Source: Candidatus Poribacteria bacterium (GTDB lineage: Bacteria; Poribacteria; WGA-4E; PCPOR2b). From it: a stretch of DNA of 64,000 nucleotides. The stretch covers positions 1-64,000 of the forward strand of contig JAJDUM010000044.1 in the NCBI GenBank assembly GCA_022826645.1, given 5' to 3'. Positions 25,861-34,104 of this stretch are shown here, piece by piece. Made by a program: the position numbers and the translations under genes. Position 1 is the stretch's first letter. Each line of letters opens with the position of its first letter. Below the pieces are notes generated by a model. It made no database searches and had not been told where the DNA came from. It saw nothing but the letters and a program-made list of their open reading frames with translations.

Positions 25861-27312
25861 TCAATGGCACCTATTTTGCCCCAATTGATCTAATAAATCT
25901 TCCAATCCCGAACTCAAAGCAACTGGATATTTTTTCGCCTCCGTCAACCTTTTATAAGGTTCGAGTAACCTCCCTAGTTCGGTTTTTGCTTTCGCCTGCA
26001 TCGCAGCCAAATCAGGGAATGAATAGACTAATTCCCCCTTAAGAATCACCGGCACAAGCAGCGGTTCGCCATCTTGTAGGTTTTCATCCCAGAGGCTGAT
26101 CACATCTTTAATGTAGTTTCCATCATCATCGTATAGACGATGGAGCTGCTTTCTGCTAGGGAGGGTTGATTTGCTCCCATCCTCACTAAACTTCATTGTG
26201 ACGGAAACTTTTTCGCCTTCGACGCGCTCGACGTGCTTGTAGACGCCGGGCAGTGCCGACGGTCCACCTTCACCGGTCAGCGGATTGAAATTGGCGCCCG
26301 TCGCCAAACGAGTGCCAACGCCAAATCCATCGATAGGGGCACCTTCAGCCAATAGTTGGTCAATCTGAAATTCGTCAAGATCGTTACTGGCAAAAATTTG
26401 CACCTCGTCCAACCCAGTCTCATTGAAGATTTTTCTCACTGCCTTGCTCAGTGCTAAGAGATCGCCGCTATCAAGCCGAACACCTCTCAACTGTTCGCCT
26501 CTTTCCTTCATTTCTCGCCCGACAATGCAGGCGTTTTTTGCTCCCTGAATGGTATCGTAGGTATCAATCAGCAGGAGAGTGTTATGGGGGAAAGACTTAG
26601 CATAGTCTCGAAACGCCTCCAGTTCGGATGGACGGTCCATGATGAACTTATGTGCAACTGTCCCAACGTAGGGGATGTTGAAGTATTTCCCTGCAATGAC
26701 GAGGGATGTGCCGGCAGCACCACCAATGAATGAAGCCCGGGCAGCCAAGATGCCGGCATCTCGCCCGTGCGCCCTCCGTGCCCCGAAATCGAAGCAGGTG
26801 CGTCCGCACGCCGCATGAACGATCCGTGCGGTCTTCGTGGCGACAAGCGTCTGGAAATTCATCATGTTGAGAAGGTAGGTCTCAAAAATCTGGATGTCGA
26901 TCGACCTGCCTGTCACGTTTATCAGCGGCTCATTTGCGAAGACGGGAGTGCCTTCGGGAACCGCATAGACATCGCCATCGAATTTGAAGTGACGCAGATA
27001 ATCGAGGAAGTCATCGCTCATATCCGGGGTCGGCTTGTCCTGTTCCAAGGACTCCGATTTATCGGAGCTTTCCTTCAGCCATCTGAGATCTGCGTCGGTG
27101 AAACGTAGATTCAAGATGTAGTGGATAACCTGTTCCAGCCCTGCGGTTACCAGATATTCTCCTTGGGGGATAGAACGGACAAAGTAGTTCTCGGTGCAGA
27201 TCGCGTTATTACCACTATCAAAATCTGCCTTACCCATCGTGAGTTCGTAATAGTCCGCGAACAACGCCATATTCGATTCAGTAAGGAGGCCCGATTGGAG
27301 TGTCTTGGTCAT
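25861..27312 (-). CDS. pncB: Nicotinate phosphoribosyltransferase
   Basis: About 483 residues from the ATG at 27312. It makes nicotinate mononucleotide from nicotinate and PRPP in NAD salvage. Visible signatures: LFADYYELTMG at the start, FDFGARRAHGRDAGILAARA with the family's active-site histidine, LLIDTYDT, and RLDSGDLLALSK in the phosphate-binding region, then FGVGTRLATG. A longer upstream start would overlap the preceding gene and is unlikely. It starts 20 bases after the stop of the broken sulfatase on the same strand. The ribosome binding site is poor. Confidence 0.9.
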   Translation of the reverse strand: MTKTLQSGLLTESNMALFADYYELTMGKADFDSGNNAICTENYFVRSIPQGEYLVTAGLEQVIHYILNLRFTDADLRWLKESSDKSESLEQDKPTPDMSDDFLDYLRHFKFDGDVYAVPEGTPVFANEPLINVTGRSIDIQIFETYLLNMMNFQTLVATKTARIVHAACGRTCFDFGARRAHGRDAGILAARASFIGGAAGTSLVIAGKYFNIPYVGTVAHKFIMDRPSELEAFRDYAKSFPHNTLLLIDTYDTIQGAKNACIVGREMKERGEQLRGVRLDSGDLLALSKAVRKIFNETGLDEVQIFASNDLDEFQIDQLLAEGAPIDGFGVGTRLATGANFNPLTGEGGPSALPGVYKHVERVEGEKVSVTMKFSEDGSKSTLPSRKQLHRLYDDDGNYIKDVISLWDENLQDGEPLLVPVILKGELVYSFPDLAAMQAKAKTELGRLLEPYKRLTEAKKYPVALSSGLEDLLDQLGQNRCH

Positions 27313-27332
27313 AGTTGAGTGCCATTGGATTG

Positions 27333-28772
27333 TCAATTCAACTGCCGGAGTTTCTGTTGTAACCACTGTGTCATCGGTCCCACAGCCGGATCGCATACCT
27401 CAACCATACGCCCCGGCAACGATTGTCCAAGCAATCCTTCCACCTCCGCGCGACCGACCTGAACTACATCCGGGTGGTTCCTTGCCACGTTGTGGATTTC
27501 TGTCGGGTCATCAGTAAGGTCGAACAGTTCATCGCCATCCGGGTCATCATAACCGATAGCCGTGCAGAAGTTCCACTGGTCATTCCTCACGCTCACGCGT
27601 CCACGTGCATTGCCCGTCGTAAAATCCGCCCAGCCGATTATGATTCTGTCACGGATGGATTCCTGTTTGCCGGTCACCAGTTGCCAGAAATTCTCGCTGT
27701 CCGTCCAATCACACGGAATGCCAAGCTGATTCAGCAAGGTTGGCATTAGGTCGTGATTCTGAACAAATCCATCAACCTCCTTGGCTTGCTGCTGCTCGGG
27801 ATGGCGAATCAACAGATTCAGTTGAGTGTTAAATGGATGCAGCTGGTCAGGACCTTTTCCGAAACGTCCTTGGTCGCGAAGTTGAGTGCCATGGTCGGAG
27901 AGGACCACCACTAACGTGTCATCTCGTAATTGTAGCTCCTCTATCTTTGAGAGCAGCCGCCCAATACATTTATCAACAAAGGTTACTTCACCGAAGTAGA
28001 GCGATTCGACCCGGCGGAGTTCATCGTCCGTGGCGTCGCCCGTTTCATTGGCTGCACCCGGGATGATGAAATCCTTACCTGAATAGTCCGAGAAATATGC
28101 GTCCGCGTAGCCGGGCGGTGGATCCTACGGTTCATGCGGATCGAAACTATCTATCCACAGGAAGAAGGGACCTACTGTGTAGTTGTCGTCAAGCCAGTCA
28201 CAAGCCGCACGAAACACACAGGCACAGCTGTAATCATCTTCGGAGCGTCGATGCCGTTGGTTGAGTAGGTAGTTGATGAGTCCTGCGTGGCGTTGCCACT
28301 TAATCGGTTCCCTGACATGCTGCCGCAATTGATCTTCAATCAGTCGCGGATCACCGCTTCGCCAGTTGTCCGATTCCTGCCCGCGGACGAAATCTAAATG
28401 AGCAAATCCGCGTGAGAAGTTCATCGTCGGTTTAAACATGTGATAGGTATCCGCGATTAGTGCCGTCAGATAACCCCGCTCCAGCAACACTTCAGCGATC
28501 GTGTCCTGCTCCGGCGGGATTTTATGCCACCCAGCCGCATGGTGCCAGTGTCCCCGCCGATCAAAGTTGAAACGCCAAGGGAAACTCCTCATACCAGTAA
28601 ACAGTCCACGACGGATCTGGAGGGTGGGCTGACCTTCCCCGTATGCCTGTCTGAACCGGACACTTTCCGCTGCAAACGCGTCGAGGTTAGGCGTCTGTAT
28701 GTGGCTAAACTGCTTGCCCGGCCCTATAATATCCGCTCGAAATGTGTCTAAACAAACGCAAATGACGTTCAT
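27333..28772 (-). pseudogene. Sulfatase-family gene with an in-frame amber codon
   Basis: A 480-codon sulfatase-fold frame broken by a single TAG at 28125-28127. Reading stays in the same frame on both sides. The sequence around it (FFLWIDSFDPHEP, stop, DPPPGY) shows that the codon replaces the tryptophan usual in the family motif DPHEPWDPP, a TGG to TAG change. N-terminal metal ligands (VCLDTFRADIIG) and later FDPHEP and VLSDHGTQLRDQG are kept. The nucleophile motif C/S-x-P-x-R is absent: the matching place reads GQPTL. It lies between an epimerase (10 bases) and pncB (20 bases). Confidence 0.8.
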
Positions 28773-28781
28773 GATGTATTC

Positions 28782-29603
28782 TCAAGCCTCCTCCCATGCG
28801 CGCCGGACGAACGGGACAGCTTTTGCAAATCCCTCTTCTCCAGTACGGCTCGCCTCCTCGATACTCAACCACCCATCGAAACCATTACGCTTCAGGATGG
28901 AAAGAACCTGCTTTATCGGAGATGCTCCCGTGCCGACAAGGACAGTCTCAAATTCGCCTGGAGTGCGGATATCAAATATGTGAACCACAGCTATCCTGTC
29001 TATTACTGCTTCTAACAGTGCTATCGGATCCTCTTTGAGAACTAGCGCATTTGCCGTGTCAAAGCAGACTTTGAGAGAGGTGTCCGCCAGACTATTGAGA
29101 ATTTCCAAGAAGATTTCGCTGGGTTGTGAAAAGTCCCAATACTGCCAAGGTGCACCTTTGGTGTGGTTTTCGTAGACTAAGGTTATCCCCAGTCTGTCTG
29201 CTTCATCCACTACTTGGCGAAGCCCCTCAACTGCCCAGCGGATACCTGCTTCCCGATCGGTGCCGGGATGATTCTGGCCAGCGGTCACCCGTGCGTATTT
29301 GGCGCCAAGTGCCGCTGTCAGTTGCACATCCGCTTTCATCTGCTCTATCTCTCGTGCACGCTGTTCAGCGTTGGGATGTGTGAAATCAGGATAACACGCC
29401 AACGCACAAAACTCAATACCAATCCTCTCCCCTTCCGCAACGAGGGCATTAAGAGTGTCTTCGTCTCGGGTCGGAAAGAATTTTACGCTGAAATCTACCC
29501 CCTCGAGCCCTAAGGCAGCGGCAAAGTGGATCCAATCGCTAACCGATCGCTGCCCGCTAAAAATATCTTCATATAGTGAAACCGGTATACAACTTAACTG
29601 CAT
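28782..29603 (-). CDS. Xylose-isomerase-like TIM-barrel epimerase/isomerase
   Basis: A 273-residue sugar-phosphate isomerase/epimerase-type barrel. Segments that fit metal and substrate ligands are LVYENHTKGAPW (glutamate/asparagine/histidine), VCFDTANALVL (aspartate), VVHIFDIR (histidine) and WLSIEEASR (glutamate). A GAAGGTG segment precedes the ATG. The substrate is unknown. It leads a tight minus-strand set, followed by the sulfatase frame after 9 bases and then pncB. Such pairing of an epimerase with a sulfatase is typical of sulfated-sugar breakdown, which is inferred here. Confidence 0.82.
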   Translation of the reverse strand: MQLSCIPVSLYEDIFSGQRSVSDWIHFAAALGLEGVDFSVKFFPTRDEDTLNALVAEGERIGIEFCALACYPDFTHPNAEQRAREIEQMKADVQLTAALGAKYARVTAGQNHPGTDREAGIRWAVEGLRQVVDEADRLGITLVYENHTKGAPWQYWDFSQPSEIFLEILNSLADTSLKVCFDTANALVLKEDPIALLEAVIDRIAVVHIFDIRTPGEFETVLVGTGASPIKQVLSILKRNGFDGWLSIEEASRTGEEGFAKAVPFVRRAWEEA

Positions 29604-29648
29604 AGCTACACCTTCGTTCTTGCTGGATATGATAGTAAACCAAATGGA

Positions 29649-31604
29649 CTAGGGGAAAAATTGGTATAAAGGGGTATCAGTCAAAATACTCAGAATTCCC
29701 CAGATATTGCTCAATAAATAATCGCCCAACGCCAATCCCAAGAAACAAGGAATGGCACGACGATAGGTGCTAAGACCCCCATACCGAAGGATGACAACCT
29801 TACACGCCCATGCGACGAACAGGCAACTCCACAGGTTATACATCCCCCAGCTATCTGCCATCGCGTAGCCAAGAGGGTGGAGCGACCACCACAGGAAACG
29901 CCCTCTCAGAAACATCAGTATCACCGCGACTCCGAGTCCACCGCCCATGAAGGCAAGCGCGGGTTCATCGCGCTCTTGAGGGGAATTCAACCAACTTTCG
30001 AGACGGTTATAGATCCAGCCCCGTTGCGTGGTCGGTCCCATGTAGTATCCTGACTCGGCACCGTGACGATAGTAGTTGTCTAACAGGAGCCAATACGTTG
30101 CGACTGCGCCGACTAAGGTTGCAAGCACGATAGCGATGGCAATATGCCGAGGATTGATATTCCGCCTCTCAGAAATCTTGAAAGCTTCCAACTGCTGCGG
30201 CATCAGGTTGGTCCGATTCGCGAAAGTAAAGTGCATGTATAACGTGAAAACCGTGAGGGCGCCGGCTCCCAACCGACGCGTACCAAAACCGTCAATAATC
30301 ATGTGGTGCGGATCGACACTGTTTTGAAAATCATGGCACAAGAATCCCATTTCTGCACGCAGCCGTGCAATCATCGTTCCTAATAAGAAATAAATTCCGA
30401 AAAACAGTGGAATCACCCATAACGGCATACCCGCCTTATACGAAAATAGCGTCAAGAACAGTCCACCAAGTGCCACGCACATGAATGCCAGGCGGTATGG
30501 TATCGGTTCGTGAGAGTCATCCAGTTGTGATGTGGAGGTCGCACGGCTGAACAGATGACGGACCAACCTACTAAAATGTGCTCTACCCGTCCACAACGCG
30601 ACCGCGAATAGCCCTATATACACACCAAAACTCTGTTCTGCGATATAAGGAAAGCGTGGAAGACTCTGCCAGCCCATGACGTTCCCAATCATCAGTTCGA
30701 TCTTATAGATCCAGTAAAATACCCAGCACGAGAGTAGAAGGTCAAGCGGCATAAGAAAACTGATGCCAATGACGAAAGGATAGAAAGAGAGTCTTACGCT
30801 TCCCATCGCGTTCCAAGGGCGCTCGGTGAAATACTGATGGATGTACTGGCGTTTGACGGGGATATAGGGGAAGGCGGGGTAGATCGAATTGAGCAGATTC
30901 TCGACACTTATTAAGGCAGCGATACCGAAACCTAACCACATCAGTCTGTTCTTGAAGAAGCCAGATTTAGAATTGGTCATCTCCAGCGGGAGTTGAATCA
31001 GTGGATATGTCAACCGTTCGTGTTCCGTCCACTGCTTCCGCAACAAGGTGGTGAGTCCTAACATCACAACCATCAGGACGAATAGGAATGAAATCCAAGC
31101 AACGCCGGGGATGAGCCATGCCTTAAAATACCCCTCCTCGTAGAGAGTAGAACCTCCTTTGTAGAATGGTGTTAGGGCTTTCTCGTCCCGTACAGTAAGC
31201 CATTCGGGAAGATGTTTGAAAAGTAGCTCGCGCCAACCATTTTCGGGCGTTGCAAACCGAAACGGGTGTCCCAGGATCGGGACCAAGATCTCCATCATGT
31301 CATACGAGCAGAGGCAGGAAACGAAGCCCAACATAACATAGATGGTGAGGAGTTCCTGCTGAGAGATCCCAAGTATCGGAGAGATTTTGACAAGTAGTCG
31401 CTGAATCAGCAGAAGCCAAAAAATGACAAAAATTACATTGGAGAACGGATGGATGATTGTTGGGAAAGTATAGCGAACAACCTCAAGCTCGATAAGCCAG
31501 TACACAGTAAGCGGCATGAACAGCAAGGCGATAAGACCAGATTTAAGCGTCAAGCCTCTCTGGAAGGTGGTGGACATATCTTTCGTTGGGCTATCGCTTT
31601 GCAT
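29649..31604 (-). CDS. Polytopic membrane protein, DUF6785-type
   Basis: About 651 residues with roughly 14 hydrophobic segments, distantly like OPT-family transporters. LTIYVMLGFVSCLCSYDMME, RKQWTEHERLTYPLIQLPLE and ARLRAEMGFLCHDFQ fit the DUF6785 family as I remember it. The function is unknown. The start is uncertain: the first in-frame codon at 31625 is TTG, ATG at 31604 is adopted, and ATG at 31577 has a comparable context. It precedes the epimerase/sulfatase set by 45 bases on the same strand. Confidence 0.65.
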   Translation of the reverse strand: MQSDSPTKDMSTTFQRGLTLKSGLIALLFMPLTVYWLIELEVVRYTFPTIIHPFSNVIFVIFWLLLIQRLLVKISPILGISQQELLTIYVMLGFVSCLCSYDMMEILVPILGHPFRFATPENGWRELLFKHLPEWLTVRDEKALTPFYKGGSTLYEEGYFKAWLIPGVAWISFLFVLMVVMLGLTTLLRKQWTEHERLTYPLIQLPLEMTNSKSGFFKNRLMWLGFGIAALISVENLLNSIYPAFPYIPVKRQYIHQYFTERPWNAMGSVRLSFYPFVIGISFLMPLDLLLSCWVFYWIYKIELMIGNVMGWQSLPRFPYIAEQSFGVYIGLFAVALWTGRAHFSRLVRHLFSRATSTSQLDDSHEPIPYRLAFMCVALGGLFLTLFSYKAGMPLWVIPLFFGIYFLLGTMIARLRAEMGFLCHDFQNSVDPHHMIIDGFGTRRLGAGALTVFTLYMHFTFANRTNLMPQQLEAFKISERRNINPRHIAIAIVLATLVGAVATYWLLLDNYYRHGAESGYYMGPTTQRGWIYNRLESWLNSPQERDEPALAFMGGGLGVAVILMFLRGRFLWWSLHPLGYAMADSWGMYNLWSCLFVAWACKVVILRYGGLSTYRRAIPCFLGLALGDYLLSNIWGILSILTDTPLYQFFP

Positions 31605-31727
31605 TGCCAAAAATTGGAAATTCAATGATTCACTACTTTTGCCTCAGCAGATGCGCTATACTACTTTGATCTTGATAAGGTGGTAACTCCATTCAGGGTA
31701 CTCCAACGCGGTTCACGGCGATATTCC

Positions 31728-32123
31728 CTACCCAGACCCAATTTCGGCGATCGCTTCTACCTCGACAAGTAAATCACTATTGACTAACGTCGGTGTGGCG
31801 ACTGTGGCGCTTGCTGGTATATTGTTTGGAAATGCCTCGGTACGGGCTGCCGCATATTCTGCATACCGGCTCATATCGGTAAGGAAAGCCGTGATCTTCA
31901 CCACGTCCTCCATGTTTGCACCGGCTTCAGCGAGAACCGCTTCGATATTGACAAAGACTTGTCGCGATTGTGCGCTCATGTCGTCCCCGCCAACTAAATT
32001 GCCCTGCGGATCGAAGGCAACCTGTCCTGATACGTACACGGTATTTCTCACCCGCACCCCTTGCGCAATTCGGAATTGACTCGCCCAAGGCCATGGTGGA
32101 TTCAGTTCAACTCGCTCTGGCAT
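31728..32123 (-). CDS. RidA/YjgF family protein
   Basis: A 131-residue single-domain protein. RNTVYVSGQVAFDPQGN, QSRQVFVNIEAVLAEAGANM, DVVKITAFLTDMSRYAEY and PASATVATPTLVNSDLLVEV are the conserved RidA stretches. RidA hydrolyses reactive enamine/imine intermediates from amino-acid enzymes; many paralogues have other uses. AGGAGA precedes the ATG. The arginine usually found just after the PASAT stretch is not obvious here (TVATPTL instead of the common TRxxV), so activity may differ from archetypal RidA. Confidence 0.85.
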   Translation of the reverse strand: MPERVELNPPWPWASQFRIAQGVRVRNTVYVSGQVAFDPQGNLVGGDDMSAQSRQVFVNIEAVLAEAGANMEDVVKITAFLTDMSRYAEYAAARTEAFPNNIPASATVATPTLVNSDLLVEVEAIAEIGSG

Positions 32124-32375
32124 CTTAGATCTCCTACTGGTTGGGTTAGTAGTCCTGTCTATTGAATATTGGATACAGACCGAATGGCTCAGTGCTGCAT
32201 GGTCTTCGCTGCCATATTGAGTCCATATCCCCTGTTGCGAGGGATGTTATCACAGATTTTAGTGGGAGGCTACGCAAAACTTCTACCAATTAACCCAGCG
32301 AAATCTGCTCTGTTAGGCGGGATACGAGTTGAAGACGGCGCGGTTCTCTTTATCGGCTAAGGCACTGCTCTGATT

Positions 32376-33623
32376 TTACCGAGGTTGATCAACTGTGAGT
32401 AAAACGGCGTTGAGGACATCGCGTTCACGCTGTCCCGACGGACGATTCACGACCTCTCCATCGACAACGAAGGTGCTTGATGAACCGCCATCCAGATTAA
32501 TAGCTTCTGTCGCACCGAGTTCAATCAGGAGGCTTGCAAGCCGATACAGGGATAATCCCGTGCTATAACCCGTCCGTCGACCATCCGCCACAACTAAAAT
32601 CAGTTTTTCGTCGTTGTAACCGAGGGCAGTGCGCGGTTCATAGCTCAACACCAAGTCGCGCTGCCGCTTGCCAGGCGTATGCTTTTTCTGAGTGCGGTGG
32701 TGTTGCTCTATTGCTTCATTGACTTGCCCATGCCTCACAAGCCGTACTCGACCGCCAATTGCTTGAATTGCACTGTTCCAAATAGCCGGTTTGAGCTGGA
32801 TTTCAATCTTTCCGCGTTTTCCACTACCCAACTCTGTTTCCAATTTCTTATCGATTCGTGAACGAAGGGAAATTACCGCACCGTGTTCCGGAATCGGGTT
32901 GCTTCCGCCTCTCCCAAACCGATCAATAGCAAACTCGCTCTCATAGCTACCCATAATTGGCAGCTTGAGTCCGATCAGGATAATCTCATATGCCCGCTTG
33001 CGATTGGTATGTGTCGAGTCGCCCATCCGGGGAGTATAGAGGATCACTCGGCAGCCGTCAAGGAATCTTTGGTTCACGCACTCCAGCGGGAAGCTATACG
33101 TCCCTACAGTCACTGTCGCTTCCATTTCAACCGGACCAACCAAGAAATCGCCCTCCGATGTTACACCAAAACACGCCTCCTTATCAGATGCGGGCTGCGT
33201 CATCAATTCGCCAGCTTGAATATGCAGATTTTCTAAGGCACCGCCGTATCCTTTCATATCACCGAGAACACCAAATCCACCGTTGATAGCGACCAAAACA
33301 CGATGGTCCTCATGCTGTGAGCGTCGATGTGCGAGAGATCTAACGGTCTCCTTCCCTAAGATCTGATCTTTGGCGATTGCCACCTCGAAATGAAGGTCAG
33401 CATCCGAACGATTCATTTCGGCGACATAGGCGACACACCGCTCCGCATGCCAATCGTACCGATAGACCTTGAGGCCTGGGTGCAGACCGCCAAACAGAAC
33501 GGTGCGAGTCGGATTGGGACTCACTGGCGAGGTAGATGCGTCGCTTCCTCTGACAGCTTGGGGAGTAATAAGCAGGAGACACAAGAAAATTAGGGGGAGA
33601 AAAACAGGCGTTGATTTATCCAT
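32376..33623 (-). CDS. Exported phosphodiester glycosidase (NAGPA-like domain)
   Basis: About 415 residues from the ATG at 33623, preceded by AGGAAACG and followed by a signal peptide (MDKSTPVFLPLIFLCLLLIT). VAINGGFGVLGDMKGYGG near the N-terminus and LGYNDEKLILVVADGRRTGY, LLIELGATEAINLDGGSSST and a final arginine/asparagine segment are the signatures of the NAGPA/phosphodiester glycosidase fold. Relatives remove sugars from phosphodiesters or act on exopolysaccharide. The first codons overlap the end of folB by 8 bases, so the two are translationally linked. Confidence 0.8.
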   Translation of the reverse strand: MDKSTPVFLPLIFLCLLLITPQAVRGSDASTSPVSPNPTRTVLFGGLHPGLKVYRYDWHAERCVAYVAEMNRSDADLHFEVAIAKDQILGKETVRSLAHRRSQHEDHRVLVAINGGFGVLGDMKGYGGALENLHIQAGELMTQPASDKEACFGVTSEGDFLVGPVEMEATVTVGTYSFPLECVNQRFLDGCRVILYTPRMGDSTHTNRKRAYEIILIGLKLPIMGSYESEFAIDRFGRGGSNPIPEHGAVISLRSRIDKKLETELGSGKRGKIEIQLKPAIWNSAIQAIGGRVRLVRHGQVNEAIEQHHRTQKKHTPGKRQRDLVLSYEPRTALGYNDEKLILVVADGRRTGYSTGLSLYRLASLLIELGATEAINLDGGSSSTFVVDGEVVNRPSGQRERDVLNAVLLTVDQPR

Positions 33624-33984
33624 CGGAATTTCGTTTCCTATGGATCTCAACGCCGGCGTAGGTGAGCCTGGGCTCGATAGGAGGGGATAATTTTTTGACG
33701 GTGATTCGGACCTCCTCCACTTGGAATTGAGCGAGGATCATCTCCGTAATCGTTTCGGCAAGGGCTTCAAAGAGGCGGAATGACCGCTGCGTCCCAATTT
33801 CAACCACCAGTTGGACAACTTGGGCGTAGTCGATTGTATGCGTGAGATCATCGGATTTGCCGGCGGTGGAGAGGTCGGTCATCAACTCAAGGTCTATTTC
33901 ATACTTCTGCCCAAGCTGACGCTCTGCTTCTGCGACGCCGTGATAGCCGTGAAATCGAATGCCTTTGAGAATGATCTTGTCCAT
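33616..33984 (-). CDS. folB: Dihydroneopterin aldolase
   Basis: A 122-residue enzyme of folate synthesis. DKIILKGIRFHGYHGVAEAE with its active-site glutamate, DLTHTIDYAQV, the FRLFEALAETI segment and RITVKKLSPPI with the catalytic lysine are all in place. Full length for the family. No other folate gene is adjacent. Its stop overlaps the start of the phosphodiester glycosidase gene. Confidence 0.9.
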   Translation of the reverse strand: MDKIILKGIRFHGYHGVAEAERQLGQKYEIDLELMTDLSTAGKSDDLTHTIDYAQVVQLVVEIGTQRSFRLFEALAETITEMILAQFQVEEVRITVKKLSPPIEPRLTYAGVEIHRKRNSDG

Positions 33985-34003
33985 TGGTTATATGTCAATC
34001 CAG

Positions 34004-34070
34004 CCCCCGTAGACGGGTATCCCCCGATAAATCGGGATTTTCAACCTGCCCCGTCTATCCCCGGGCGTCC
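34004..34070. repeat. Palindrome cluster CCCCCGTAGACGGG / CCCGATAAATCGGG
   Basis: Between folB and the metalloprotease gene. CCCGATAAATCGGG at 34023-34036 belongs to the family at 5395 and 20150. GTAGACGGG and CCCCGTCTA flank it as a larger, imperfect inverted repeat. Related CTACGGG/CCCGTCTAC words occur in the tandem array at 37346-37480. Confidence 0.55.
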
Positions 34071-34104
34071 GTTGGAGTCGTGTAATTCAACCCGCGTGTC
34101 AATC

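Noticed and set aside
28125-28127. TAG read as tryptophan or as a reassigned codon
   Set aside because: TAG ends several intact genes here (leuC, the SLC12-like gene, the T5orf172-type gene, the epimerase at 44542), so it is a normal stop.
32169-32360. 63-codon plus-strand frame between RidA and the phosphodiester glycosidase gene
   Set aside because: No ribosome binding site or resemblance; it lies in the expected promoter region of ridA.
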